From assembly GCF_900445235.1 (NCBI RefSeq), contig NZ_UFSM01000001.1, positions 4,727,501 to 4,791,500 on the forward strand: a stretch of 64,000 bases of DNA, written 5' to 3'. The translations under genes and the position numbers were made by a program. Shown piece after piece: positions 44,387 through 53,497 of this stretch. Every line of letters starts with the position of its first letter. Position 1 is the first letter of the stretch. The notes below the pieces were generated by a model. It saw nothing but the letters and a program-made list of their open reading frames with translations, had not been told where the DNA came from and ran no database searches. The DNA is from Aminobacter aminovorans. GTDB lineage: Bacteria > Pseudomonadota > Alphaproteobacteria > Rhizobiales > Rhizobiaceae.

Positions 44387-45031
44387 ATGGACATAGCGCT
44401 TGCGTGGCTGCCGCGGCTGTTGGTTGCGGCGGCCCTCACCATTGGGCTGTCGGCAGTGGTGTTCACCCTGTCGGCAATCTTCGGCCTGTTGTTGTCCCTC
44501 GTCCACTACGGCCGCGAAAAATCCTGGCTCCGGAACGGTATCGAGGCATTCAGCGCCTTCTTCCGCTCGGTGCCGGAACTCGTGGTGCTGTTCCTGTTCT
44601 TCTTCGGCGGGCCGCAGATAGGCATCGACTTCGGCCCGATCGGCTCGACCATCATCGCCTTTACCCTCGTCGGCATCGCCTTCGACTACCAGGTGTTCAA
44701 AGGCGCGCTGAAGGCGGTTCCCTTCGGCCAATATGAGGCGGGGCTCGCGCTCGGCCTGCCCAAGCGGATCGTGTTCCTGCGCGTGCTGGTCCCGCAGGTC
44801 CTGCCTTTGGCACGCAAGGGCTGGATCACCTACGCCATCGGCACGGTCAAGCGGATGTCCATCGCCTCCGCCGTGTCGGTCAGCGAGATCCTCTACGTCA
44901 CCAAACAGGGCATCGCCGCCACCAACGCGCCCTTCACCTTCCTGACGCTCGCCGTCGGCCTCTACATCCTCATCGTCACGCCGCTGCTCGTCTTCAACGA
45001 GGGCAAGCCGAGACAGGCGGTGGCGCGATGA
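44387..45031 (+). CDS. amino-acid ABC transporter permease
   Basis: A 214-residue HisM/HisQ-type inner-membrane permease: FFRSVPELVVLFLFFFGG and the loop EAGLALGLPKRIVFLRVLVPQVLP (in part). ATG 44387 was chosen over an upstream in-frame start at 44321 because a GAGGGA site precedes it and the hydrophobic region follows immediately. It is 26 bases after the receptor gene and overlaps the next permease. Confidence 0.88.
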   Translation: MDIALAWLPRLLVAAALTIGLSAVVFTLSAIFGLLLSLVHYGREKSWLRNGIEAFSAFFRSVPELVVLFLFFFGGPQIGIDFGPIGSTIIAFTLVGIAFDYQVFKGALKAVPFGQYEAGLALGLPKRIVFLRVLVPQVLPLARKGWITYAIGTVKRMSIASAVSVSEILYVTKQGIAATNAPFTFLTLAVGLYILIVTPLLVFNEGKPRQAVAR

Positions 45032-45681
45032 AAATCCTGCTCGATCCGACCTACCAGCAGATGCTGTTCGACGGGCTGGTGATGACGCTGTTCATCTCGG
45101 CGGTCGTCATCATCGTGTCAAACCTTTTGGCGCTGCCGCTGGCCATCTACATGCAGCGGCCCAAGGGTGCGTTTCGCCGCGTCATCGTCGGCTACAGCTT
45201 CTTTGCCCGCGCAGCGCCGGTCCTGGCGCTGCTGTTTGCGCTCTATTACGGCCTCCCCCGGCTCGGCATCTATCTCGAACCCGTGCCGTCGGCGCTGATC
45301 GGCCTCATCTTCGCCTCGACCGCCTACAATCTCGAATTCCTGCGTTCCGGCTTCGAGAGTATCCCCTCTGGCCAGATCGACGCCGCCAAAGCGCTTGGCC
45401 TCAGGCCGTTCGCGACCTACTGGAAGGTGATGATCCCGCAGGCCTACAGGCTGGCCGCACCGTCGCTGTTTTCCAACGCCATCCAGATGGTCAAGGGCAG
45501 TTCGCTCGCCAGCCTCGTCGCCATCGATGAGCTGACGGCGGCCTCGACCGTCATCATCTCCGAGACCTACAAGGCCATTGAGGTGCTGCTGTTGGTGTCG
45601 GTATTCTACCTCGTCATCGCAGCCGTGATTATCGCCCTGCAGTATTTCTACGAAACCAGGCAGAGCGCGCGGCGGCGCTGA
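45028..45681 (+). CDS. amino-acid ABC transporter permease
   Basis: A 217-residue permease of the same type: YSFFARAAPVLALLFALYYG, IPSGQIDAAKALGLRPFATYWKVMIPQAYR (in part). ATGA overlap with the preceding permease. Its stop ends one base before the stop of the convergent racemase fusion gene; no transporter ATPase follows. Confidence 0.9.
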   Translation: MKILLDPTYQQMLFDGLVMTLFISAVVIIVSNLLALPLAIYMQRPKGAFRRVIVGYSFFARAAPVLALLFALYYGLPRLGIYLEPVPSALIGLIFASTAYNLEFLRSGFESIPSGQIDAAKALGLRPFATYWKVMIPQAYRLAAPSLFSNAIQMVKGSSLASLVAIDELTAASTVIISETYKAIEVLLLVSVFYLVIAAVIIALQYFYETRQSARRR

Positions 45682-47508
45682 TCAGAGTATCCTCTTGCCA
45701 AAGGCGGACATGACGAAGTTGACCGCTTCGGCGACGACACGCGGCTCCGTTTCAGCGCCCAATCCCGAGACGTCCATCGACAGCATGCCACCGGAAAGTG
45801 CAATCGCCTCCATCGCCTGATGCGTCTCGCGCACCGTCATGCCGCCGGAGCCGATTACCCAGCCAGGAATTTCGGTGGCCGATGGCGAATAGCTGACATG
45901 AAAACCGACAGTGCCGGACGAGGCGATGCGGATCGCCTCGCGCATCACCTCGCGCATGCCCGAGCCGTCGACCTCCGCCATGGTGAAGGCGGTGACGCGC
46001 GAATCCTTGAGGATGCGCACTTCTGCCGGATCGGCCTCGCGCAGGCCGACAAGCACGACATTTTCGGGCGAGAGCTGCGGCTGCAGCGCACCAGGCTTGT
46101 GGTCGAGGCCGAGCACCCGCGCCAGCACCGATCGTTCGGGCGCTTCGTCGCCCCCCTCACTCTCCGGCATCAGCGCGGCAATGGAATCGATCCAGATCAG
46201 CCCCAGGGAATGCGTTGCCTCGGCAGCGTCCGAAAGTGCTCTCAACGCCGTATGCCTGTCTGCGCCGGCATGCAGCCTGACGAGGCCGGCCGGCGGATGC
46301 TCGGCATCGGCGATCTCAATGACGTCGAACTGCATCTGCTCGAGCCGCGTGCCGGCCGACTGCCTCGCCAGCAGCGACCCGGCAGCACCGTCGGCAACGA
46401 TCGAGACCATGCGCCGGCCGGTGAAATCGGCAATGTCATGCATCGGCGCCTTCTCGACATATTCCGAGGTCATCGCCGTCAGCAACGCGCCATAGTTCAT
46501 GTGGAAGCTGACACGGTCGCCCACGACGAGTGGCGGTTCGGCCTCGGTGATGTCGAGCACGAGATGGTCGCTCGACGCACCCAGCACCCGCACGCCCGGA
46601 TTGATCGGCACCAGCCCCTCGATCATCGTGTCTTCGCGGCCGATATTGGCGATGCCGCGCAGCCGGTCGCCCTCGTCGACGAATACCGGCTGGTTGCCGA
46701 AGGCGTCGTAGCCGGATTCACCGATCGGCAGCGACGGCTTGACCTTGACCTCGATCAGGTCGCCGGTGAGCCGGAAGGCGTTGAACTCCAGCTCCCGCCA
46801 CGGCTCCTCCCGGAAGGTTTCGTAACCGCCCTGCAGGATCGCCTCGCCGATGCGCAGATTGTTGATGCCGGCAGGCAGCTTGTTGTCCAGAAGCAGCGGC
46901 AGCGACGACGAATTGCCGCCCGACACCCAGTCGAGGCTGATGCCGGCAAGCCGCTCGACCTTGTAGGCATAGGCGACGAGCTGATTGAGGTTCTCTTCCG
47001 TCGGCATGATGGCGCCGAAGCAGGTCAGGTTGGTGCCCAGGCCCGCGATGCGCACGCCGGGCAATTCGAGCACACGCTCGACAGTCGGCAGAAGGTCGTT
47101 CGGCCAGATGCCCTCGCGCAGGTCGCCGAGGTCGACCATCAGCATGATGTCATGGACGCGGCCGATGCGCTGGGCGATGCGCGAGATCTCCCGGATGATC
47201 TCCAGCTCCGACTGCAGGCTGATGTCGACGGTACGCACCACCTCCTCGACGCGCGAGATCGGCGGGCTGCGCAACAGCATGACCGGGCAGCCGATGCCGC
47301 TTTCACGCAGCCGGCGAATGTTTTCGAAACGCGACTCGGCGAGCCCCGAAACACCACCGCGCAGCATGGCGCGCGCCACTTGCGGCATGCCGCAGCTGCC
47401 CTTGGTGACACCGAATACCTTGATGCCGGAAAGAGAGGCGCGTTCGACGACTGCCCGCGCATTGCGCTCGATGCGGCCGAGATCGATGGCGACTTGTGGT
47501 CCAGACAC
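45682..47508 (-). CDS. amino-acid racemase domain fused to a catalytically dead arginase-fold domain
   Basis: A 608-residue fusion. Residues 1 to about 370 are a fold-type III PLP racemase of the ornithine/alanine racemase group: IDLGRIERNARAVVERA, VFGVTKGSCG with PLP lysine K36, and IMLMVDLGDLREGIWPNDLL (in part), which is most like ornithine racemase. Residues about 370–608 follow the ureohydrolase (arginase/agmatinase) pattern, but every metal motif is changed: GGDHS is GADRH (415–419), DAHxD is DSIAA (441–445), and SFDxD is GFHVS (535–539). Arginase activity is therefore not expected; the domain may bind an amino acid or hold an oligomer. GTG start 47508 lies three bases after the dadA-like stop, so the two form an operon. 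Confidence 0.82.
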   Translation of the reverse strand: MSGPQVAIDLGRIERNARAVVERASLSGIKVFGVTKGSCGMPQVARAMLRGGVSGLAESRFENIRRLRESGIGCPVMLLRSPPISRVEEVVRTVDISLQSELEIIREISRIAQRIGRVHDIMLMVDLGDLREGIWPNDLLPTVERVLELPGVRIAGLGTNLTCFGAIMPTEENLNQLVAYAYKVERLAGISLDWVSGGNSSSLPLLLDNKLPAGINNLRIGEAILQGGYETFREEPWRELEFNAFRLTGDLIEVKVKPSLPIGESGYDAFGNQPVFVDEGDRLRGIANIGREDTMIEGLVPINPGVRVLGASSDHLVLDITEAEPPLVVGDRVSFHMNYGALLTAMTSEYVEKAPMHDIADFTGRRMVSIVADGAAGSLLARQSAGTRLEQMQFDVIEIADAEHPPAGLVRLHAGADRHTALRALSDAAEATHSLGLIWIDSIAALMPESEGGDEAPERSVLARVLGLDHKPGALQPQLSPENVVLVGLREADPAEVRILKDSRVTAFTMAEVDGSGMREVMREAIRIASSGTVGFHVSYSPSATEIPGWVIGSGGMTVRETHQAMEAIALSGGMLSMDVSGLGAETEPRVVAEAVNFVMSAFGKRIL

Positions 47509-47511
47509 GAC

Positions 47512-48762
47512 TTAGCCCCCGTAGACCAGCCCCTGTGGATCGATGTCAGGCTTGCGGCCGGCCACCAGGTCGGCAAGGAACTTGCCGGAGCCGCAGGCCA
47601 TGGTCCAGCCGACATGGCCGTGGCCGGTATCGAGATAAAGCCCCTTGTAGCGGGCCGGGCCGATGACCGGCACCGAACCCGGCATCATTGGTCTCAGGCC
47701 GGCCCAGACTTCAGCCTTGCGTGGATTGAAGGCGCCTGGGAAAAGCTCCTGGCCTGCCTTGAACAGGCGGGCGAAATCGCTCGGCTTGTAGCTGCGGTCG
47801 AAGCCCGCGAACTCCGCTGTCGCGGCGAGGCGCAGTCGGTTGCCAAGCCTTGAATAGGCGATCAGGTTGTCCTCGTCGGCGCCACCCATCGTCGGCCCCT
47901 TTTCGGGAGCCTCGAGCGGCACGGTCGCAGTGTAGCCCTTGACCGGATAGACCGGCAGATCGATGCCGTGGCGGCGACCAAGCAATCCACTCTCTGGCCC
48001 CATGGCGATGACCACTGCATCCGCGGCCAACACGCCGGCTTGCGTCTTCACCCCGCAGACGCGATCGCCCTCGACAACCAACCCCTCGACAGTGGTATCG
48101 AACTTGAACGTCACACCCAGCCGCTCCCTGGCATTGGCGGCGAGTTTCTCGACGAACATGCGGGAATCGCCGGTCTGGTCCAAAGGCGAATAGACGCCGC
48201 CTGATATGCCATCCTTGGCAGCCGCCAGGCCAGGCTCTAGCTCGACCATGCGATTGCGGTCGACGATCTCGATCGGCAGGCCGTGTTTTGCGAGGAAGCG
48301 ATAGTTCTCGCTGCCCTCGTCGAGGCTCTTCTGCGAGCGGAAGAAATAGAGGATGCCCTTGCGCCGATCGTCATAGCCGATGCCGGCTTCGTCGGAGATC
48401 TCGTTGATGCACTGGCGCGAATAGAGCGCCAACCTGAGCTTGACCTCGCTGTTGGCGCGCAGCCGCGCCGTCGTGCACTGGCGCAGGAAGCGCAGGCTCC
48501 AGGCATAGAAATAGGGGTCGAGCCTGAGCCTGACCTTGATGCCCAGATCGGAGGTGTAAAGCGAGCGAATGAAGGTCTTCAGCGCCGCCGGCGAGGCCCA
48601 GGCGGTGGCGTCGCCCGGCGAGACCAGGCCGGCATTGGAATAGCTCGTTCCGCGTGCCGCCGCCGGGTGGCGTTCGACGACGGTGACCTCATGGCCGTCG
48701 CGCGCCAGGTAATAGGCTGCCGCCGTTCCGACCACACCCGCGCCGAGAACCAATATCTTCAT
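47512..48762 (-). CDS. FAD-dependent D-amino acid dehydrogenase (DadA family)
   Basis: A 416-residue flavoprotein of the DAO/DadA family: dinucleotide-binding KILVLGAGVVGTAAAYYLARDGHEVTVVE (shown in part) at the very start, TSYSNAGLVSPGDATAWASP near residue 45, and the C-terminal GLRPMMPGSVPVIGPARYKGLYLDTGHGHVGWTM (in part). It would oxidise D-amino acids to keto acids and ammonia with electrons to the respiratory chain. ATG 48762 follows AAGGGGTGG; a 28-codon extension was rejected. Coupled to the racemase fusion, it should consume the D-enantiomer that the racemase makes. Confidence 0.9.
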   Translation of the reverse strand: MKILVLGAGVVGTAAAYYLARDGHEVTVVERHPAAARGTSYSNAGLVSPGDATAWASPAALKTFIRSLYTSDLGIKVRLRLDPYFYAWSLRFLRQCTTARLRANSEVKLRLALYSRQCINEISDEAGIGYDDRRKGILYFFRSQKSLDEGSENYRFLAKHGLPIEIVDRNRMVELEPGLAAAKDGISGGVYSPLDQTGDSRMFVEKLAANARERLGVTFKFDTTVEGLVVEGDRVCGVKTQAGVLAADAVVIAMGPESGLLGRRHGIDLPVYPVKGYTATVPLEAPEKGPTMGGADEDNLIAYSRLGNRLRLAATAEFAGFDRSYKPSDFARLFKAGQELFPGAFNPRKAEVWAGLRPMMPGSVPVIGPARYKGLYLDTGHGHVGWTMACGSGKFLADLVAGRKPDIDPQGLVYGG

Positions 48763-48971
48763 GCTGCCACCCCTTGAAGCGTCGCGCAGTGCCCCTGGCA
48801 CGCGGAAAGGACGCTCCAACTCTTTCTTGCGCATCGGCGATGCCAAAGATCAGCCTATGCACCAGGCTCTGGCGGGAACCCTTCACCGTGCGGGGTCAGG
48901 CCCCTTTGCCACCCATAACGCCTGGCGTTGCAATTATCGAGACGGGGTGGCGGATATCCACCACCTGCAGC

Positions 48972-49967
48972 TTATATAACGGAAGAGTTCTTGCGGCTGA
49001 GCAGCTTTTCCCAGTTGAGCGCGTCACCGACGATCCCGTCGAGATCGTCGTGCCTGGGCGCCCAGCCGAGCTCGCCGCGCGCCAGATCCGAATTGGCAAC
49101 GACGGAGGCCGCGTCGCCCGGCCGACGGGCGGTCATCTCGACGTCGAAGTCAGCGCCATGGACCCGACGCACGCTGTCGATCACTTCGAGCACCGAATAG
49201 CCGTGGCCATAGCCGCAATTGGCGACGAGGTTGCCGCCACCGGCGCGCAGGCGCGCGAGCGCCAGGCGGTGCGCGGCGACGAGGTCGGAAACATGGATGT
49301 AGTCGCGCACGCAGGTGCCGTCAGGCGTCGCATAGTCTTCGCCGAAGACCTGCATCGAGCCGCGCTTGCCAAGCGCGGTCTCGCAGGCGACCTTGATCAG
49401 ATGTGTCGCACCCTTGGTCGATTGGCCGGTACGGCCCTTGGGATCGGCGCCGGCGACGTTGAAATAACGCAGTGCCGTATAGGTCAGTGGGTGGGCTGCC
49501 GACGCATCGCGCAGCATCCATTCGCTCATCAGCTTGGACAGGCCATAAGGCGATTCCGGCGCGAGCCGTGCGTCCTCGACCACCGGCTCCATGCCGGCGG
49601 CGCCATAGACGGCAGCGGTCGAGGAGAAGATGAAGTGCTTCACCCTTTCGCGCACCGCCGTCTCGATCAGGCTCCGCGTCTTGCAGGTGTTGTTCTCGTA
49701 ATAGCCGAGCGGATCGGAAACCGATTCCGGCACGACGATGGAGCCTGCAAAATGGATGATGGCGTCGACGCCATGTTCGCGGATCAGCTGGCCGACGAGG
49801 TCCTTGTCTGCGACGTCGCCCCTGACCAGTGTCGCCTCGGGCGCCACCGCCCAATCGAAGCCGGTGGACAGCCGATCAAGCACGACGACCTTATCGCCGG
49901 CATCGAGCAGTTCCCAGACCATGTGGCTGCCGATGTAGCCGGCACCGCCCGTCACCAATACTGCCAT
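48972..49967 (-). CDS. galE: UDP-glucose 4-epimerase GalE
   Basis: A 331-residue short-chain dehydrogenase-fold epimerase: NAD-binding VLVTGGAGYIGSHMVWELL, catalytic serine/threonine region FIFSSTAAVYG and Y-x3-K in SPYGLSKLMSEW, then RYFNVAGADPKGRTGQ. It interconverts UDP-glucose and UDP-galactose for surface polysaccharides. ATG 49967 follows GGAG; the long upstream extension (to 50321) is not real. Divergent from hemA; the 209 bases between it and the dadA-like gene hold nothing recognised. Confidence 0.95.
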   Translation of the reverse strand: MAVLVTGGAGYIGSHMVWELLDAGDKVVVLDRLSTGFDWAVAPEATLVRGDVADKDLVGQLIREHGVDAIIHFAGSIVVPESVSDPLGYYENNTCKTRSLIETAVRERVKHFIFSSTAAVYGAAGMEPVVEDARLAPESPYGLSKLMSEWMLRDASAAHPLTYTALRYFNVAGADPKGRTGQSTKGATHLIKVACETALGKRGSMQVFGEDYATPDGTCVRDYIHVSDLVAAHRLALARLRAGGGNLVANCGYGHGYSVLEVIDSVRRVHGADFDVEMTARRPGDAASVVANSDLARGELGWAPRHDDLDGIVGDALNWEKLLSRKNSSVI

Positions 49968-50081
49968 GACAACAAACTCCGCATCGCATTCCGTCGCGCC
50001 CTGTGTAGCCCGACAATACCGGCGAATGCGAGATAGGACTTTCGCAACCAGATCACGTTGACCATTCGGTCGCAGTGGAAT

Positions 50082-50095
50082 TTGATCCACGTCAA
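50082..50095. promoter_or_regulatory. FixK/Fnr-type anaerobox upstream of hemA
   Basis: TTGAT-CCAC-GTCAA matches the TTGAT-N4-ATCAA FNR/FixK consensus at nine of ten arm positions. It lies 124 bases before the hemA ATG. Low-oxygen control of hemA by FixK/Fnr-type regulators is known in rhizobia and relatives, so activation under microaerobic conditions is likely. Confidence 0.7.
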
Positions 50096-50218
50096 GGGAT
50101 TTTGGGGCGTTCCGTAGTCGTTTGGGACGTCGAGGGCGTGGCATTTTGACCAGAAACGGTCGATGGACGCCGAACCGACCGTTGATTATGCTCACGGTTG
50201 AAAAATTGGGACGTCCAT

Positions 50219-51496
50219 ATGAACTACCAGCGGTTTTTCGAAGAAGCGATCGACCAGGTTCACGCCGAGCGCCGTTATCGCGTGTTCGCCGATCTCGAGC
50301 GCATCGTCGGCAAGTTTCCACGTGCCATCTGGCGCGCCAACGGCAAGGCCGAAGAAATCACCGTCTGGTGCTCGAACGACTATCTCGGCATGGGCCAGCA
50401 CCCCGACGTGGTGTCGGCCATGCAGCAGGCAGCAGGCAACATGGGCACCGGTGCCGGCGGCACCCGCAACATCTCCGGCAACAACCATCCGCTGGTCGAG
50501 CTCGAGCATGAGCTCGCCGACCTGCATGGCAAGGAGGCTGGCCTCGTTTTCACCTCCGGCTTCGTCTCCAATGAAGCCGCGATCTCGACAATCGCCCGGC
50601 TGCTGCCGAACTGCCTGATCCTCTCCGACGAACTCAACCACGCCTCGATGATCGAGGGCGTGCGTCGCTCCGGCGCCGAGAAGAAGGTGTTCCGTCACAA
50701 CGACGTCGCCCATCTCGAAAGCCTGCTTCAGGCCGCCGGCCGCGAGCGCGCCAAGCTGATCGTGTTCGAGAGCGTCTACTCGATGGACGGCGACATCGCC
50801 CCGATCTCCGAGATCGCCGACCTCGCCGAGAAATACAATGCCATGACCTATATCGACGAGGTCCACGCGGTTGGCATGTATGGCGGCCGTGGCGGCGGCA
50901 TTACCGAGCGCGAGGGCCTCGCCGACCGCATCGACATCATCGAGGGCACGCTGGCAAAGGCTTTCGGCACGCTCGGCGGCTACATCACCGGCACGCGCAG
51001 CGTCATCGACGCCGTACGCTCCTATGCTCCAGGCTTCATCTTCACCACCGCCTTGCCGCCATCGATAGCGGCGGCGGCAACAGCGTCGATCCGGCACCTC
51101 AAGAACTCGCAGGCCGAGCGCGATGCCCAGCAACGCCAGGCGACGCACACCAAACAGGTGCTGGCGGACGCCGGCCTGCCTGTCATGGAGTCGGCAACGC
51201 ATATCGTACCGATCCTGGTCGGCGACCCCGAACTGTGCAAGATGGCCAGCGACCGCCTGCTCGGCGTCCACGGCATCTACATCCAGCCGATCAACTACCC
51301 TACGGTGCCGCGCGGCACCGAGCGCCTGCGCGTGACGCCGACGCCGTTCCACAGCGATGCATTGATCGCCGAACTCAGGGAAGCGCTGGTCGAGACCTGG
51401 AATGCGCTGGGCATCCCCTATCGCACCGAGGGCCACACCGAAGTTCCCAAGAGCGAACGCATCGTCTCGCTGCTGGTGCCGCAATCGGGCGGCTGA
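50219..51496 (+). CDS. hemA: 5-aminolevulinate synthase
   Basis: A 425-residue PLP enzyme condensing succinyl-CoA and glycine to 5-aminolevulinate, the Shemin-pathway entry to haem typical of alphaproteobacteria. Motifs: [35 protein letters not shown] (in part), the [12 protein letters not shown] block and PLP lysine K247 in [17 protein letters not shown] 50219 was chosen on homology ([11 protein letters not shown]). Haem demand from the dmmC product and respiration both depend on it. A terminator follows. Confidence 0.97.
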   Translation: MNYQRFFEEAIDQVHAERRYRVFADLERIVGKFPRAIWRANGKAEEITVWCSNDYLGMGQHPDVVSAMQQAAGNMGTGAGGTRNISGNNHPLVELEHELADLHGKEAGLVFTSGFVSNEAAISTIARLLPNCLILSDELNHASMIEGVRRSGAEKKVFRHNDVAHLESLLQAAGRERAKLIVFESVYSMDGDIAPISEIADLAEKYNAMTYIDEVHAVGMYGGRGGGITEREGLADRIDIIEGTLAKAFGTLGGYITGTRSVIDAVRSYAPGFIFTTALPPSIAAAATASIRHLKNSQAERDAQQRQATHTKQVLADAGLPVMESATHIVPILVGDPELCKMASDRLLGVHGIYIQPINYPTVPRGTERLRVTPTPFHSDALIAELREALVETWNALGIPYRTEGHTEVPKSERIVSLLVPQSGG

Positions 51497-51515
51497 TCTC
51501 AGCCCATCTCATTCG

Positions 51516-51550
51516 AAAGGCCCGGAACCGGTCAGGTCCCGGGCCTTTCA
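51516..51550 (+). terminator. rho-independent terminator of hemA
   Basis: AAAGGCCCGG pairs with CCGGGCCTTT (51539–51548), extended inward by AACC/GGT, 19 bases after the hemA stop. The A and T tracts on both sides could serve both convergent genes. Confidence 0.75.
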
Positions 51551-51578
51551 GCATGGAACCTTGGATTCGTTCGCCGGG

Positions 51579-52745
51579 CTATTGCTCCCTGATCCACCTG
51601 GCCAGCCTGTGCGACGCCTCTTCGACCTGGTCGAGGCGGCGGTGGAAGCACAGGCGCAGGAACCCCTCGCCGCCGGCGCAGAACGCGGTGCCAGGCGCAA
51701 CACCGACGGCAACCTTGTCGACGATGTCGAAGGCGGCAGCCTCCGCATCCTTCATGCCATCGACGGCAAAGAACAGATAGAAGGCGCCCGGCGGCACACT
51801 GAAACGCACCTTGCCGGTCTCGCCCAGGATCCTGCAGACGATGTCGCGCGCCTTGTGCGCGCGCTCCACCTGCTCGGCAATAAAGGCATCGCCCTGGTCG
51901 AGGGCAGCAATGCCGCCGCGCTGCATGAACTGCGCGACGCCCGAGCTCGAATATTGCACCAGATTCTCGAAGGTGCGGCTAAGCGACGGATGCGTCTTCA
52001 GCCAGCCGACGCGCCAGCCGGTCATCGCCCAGTTCTTGGAGAAGGTGTTGACGAACAGGATTCTGTCTTCAGCATCCATGATGTCCATGAAGGACGCCGA
52101 GCGGCGGCCTTGATAGTGGAACAGCGCATAGATCTCATCAGCGATGATCCAGAGGTTCTTCTGGCGCGCAAGGTCGAGGATCGCCTGCAGCGTATCGCGG
52201 TCGGCGGTCCAGCCGGTCGGGTTAGACGGCGAGTTGACGAAGATCGCCCTGGTGCGCGGCGTAATGGCGGCAGTGATCTTCTCGACGTCTGAGCTCCAGC
52301 CATTGTCGGTCATGTCGAGCAGTACCGGCACCGGCTTGACGCCGGCAACGCCGGCCGCGCCGGCGAAGTTCGGCCAGGCTGGCGCCAGATAAATGGCCTC
52401 GTCGCCGGCGCCCGCCGTCATCTGCAGCGCCATGGTGATCGCCTGCATGCCACCGACGGTGACGATGAACTCGTTGGCGCCGAAGCTCTTGCCGAAATGG
52501 CGCTGGTAATAGCGTGCGATCGCCTGGCGCAGTTCCGGAATGCCGGCCTGCCAGGTGTAGAAGGTCTCGCCATTGGCAAGCCCGCGCGCCGCTGCATCGC
52601 TGATGAAGGCCGGCGTCGGCATGTCGCTTTCGCCCGACCACATCGGGATGAGCCCGGCGCGATCACGGCCATAATTGGCCACCGCCTCGATGCCGCTCAT
52701 CGGCGCGCTACGGGCCTCAATGCGAACGGCGTCGAGAAGGCTCAT
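51579..52745 (-). CDS. class I/II pyridoxal-phosphate aminotransferase
   Basis: A 388-residue fold-type I aminotransferase of the AspC/AlaT superfamily: SGESDMPTPAFI near residue 40, NSPSNPTGWTADRDTLQAIL (in part), ADEIYALFHYQGR, the PLP-lysine region TFSKNWAMTGWRVGWL, and a C-terminal arginine in GFLRLCFHRRLD. Substrates cannot be told; aromatic or aspartate-type amino acids are typical. ATG 52745 follows GGGGTG; a GTG two codons upstream is possible. It is a single gene convergent with hemA. Confidence 0.88.
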   Translation of the reverse strand: MSLLDAVRIEARSAPMSGIEAVANYGRDRAGLIPMWSGESDMPTPAFISDAAARGLANGETFYTWQAGIPELRQAIARYYQRHFGKSFGANEFIVTVGGMQAITMALQMTAGAGDEAIYLAPAWPNFAGAAGVAGVKPVPVLLDMTDNGWSSDVEKITAAITPRTRAIFVNSPSNPTGWTADRDTLQAILDLARQKNLWIIADEIYALFHYQGRRSASFMDIMDAEDRILFVNTFSKNWAMTGWRVGWLKTHPSLSRTFENLVQYSSSGVAQFMQRGGIAALDQGDAFIAEQVERAHKARDIVCRILGETGKVRFSVPPGAFYLFFAVDGMKDAEAAAFDIVDKVAVGVAPGTAFCAGGEGFLRLCFHRRLDQVEEASHRLARWIREQ

Positions 52746-52804
52746 GGTCACCCCAGGCTTGAATTGCTGCTCGGGGCTAGTCCTATCGTGCCGGCGCGAA
52801 CGAA

Positions 52805-52838
52805 AAAACCCCCGATGGTCCAGCCAGCCGGGGGTTTT
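52805..52838 (-). terminator. rho-independent terminator of mscL
   Basis: Read leftwards, AAAACCCCCG ... CGGGGGTTTT with a run of six T's forms a 10-bp stem and 14-base loop, 21 bases beyond the mscL stop. Confidence 0.8.
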
Positions 52839-52859
52839 CGCGATGCCAGCTTCTGCAGG

Positions 52860-53282
52860 CTATTTCTTGGCGAGCAGGTCGCGGATTTCGGTCAGCAGCA
52901 CGACATCGGCGGGTGGAGGACCAGCCGGCTCGGCTGCCTTCTGCTTCTCCAGGCGCTTGCGCATCGTATTCACGCCCTTGACCATCAGGAAGATGATCCA
53001 GGCGAGGATCAGGAAGTTGATGACCACGGTGAAGAAGTTGCCATAGGCGAACACTGCACCCTGCTTCTTGGCTTCCTCAAGCGAAACGGCCGTCACCGAA
53101 GACGACAGCGGCAGGAAGTAGTTGGAGAAATCGAAACCGCCGAACACCGCGCCGACGATCGGCATGATGATATCCCCGACCAGCGAGGAGACGATAAGGC
53201 CAAAAGCACCACCGATGATCACACCGACGGCGAGGTCCATCACGTTGCCCTTGGCAATGAACTCCTGGAATTCCTTGAGCAT
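52860..53282 (-). CDS. mscL: large-conductance mechanosensitive channel MscL
   Basis: A 140-residue inner-membrane channel protein: amphipathic N-terminus [21 protein letters not shown], first helix with [20 protein letters not shown] (in part), periplasmic loop, and second helix [21 protein letters not shown] (in part), then a cytoplasmic bundle. It opens under hypo-osmotic shock to release solutes. ATG 53282 follows GGAGGG; the longer frame to 53495 is not real. Confidence 0.96.
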   Translation of the reverse strand: MLKEFQEFIAKGNVMDLAVGVIIGGAFGLIVSSLVGDIIMPIVGAVFGGFDFSNYFLPLSSSVTAVSLEEAKKQGAVFAYGNFFTVVINFLILAWIIFLMVKGVNTMRKRLEKQKAAEPAGPPPADVVLLTEIRDLLAKK

Positions 53283-53497
53283 AGTGCCCTCCATATACGA
53301 TCTGCAGAAAGGCGAATCGTTCCCCACCGACCGTCGCCGAACGCGCTTACCATAGCAAAAACCGGCGGTTGCAAAACCCCGCCCATGCAAGCGCAGGCGC
53401 CGCTGGCATAGGAGACAAGGATAATGGACTTGCCGGCTCAGCTGTGATTGCCTCACTGCAACGGAAACAGACATTTCCGAGGGAGTGAGAACCAAGA

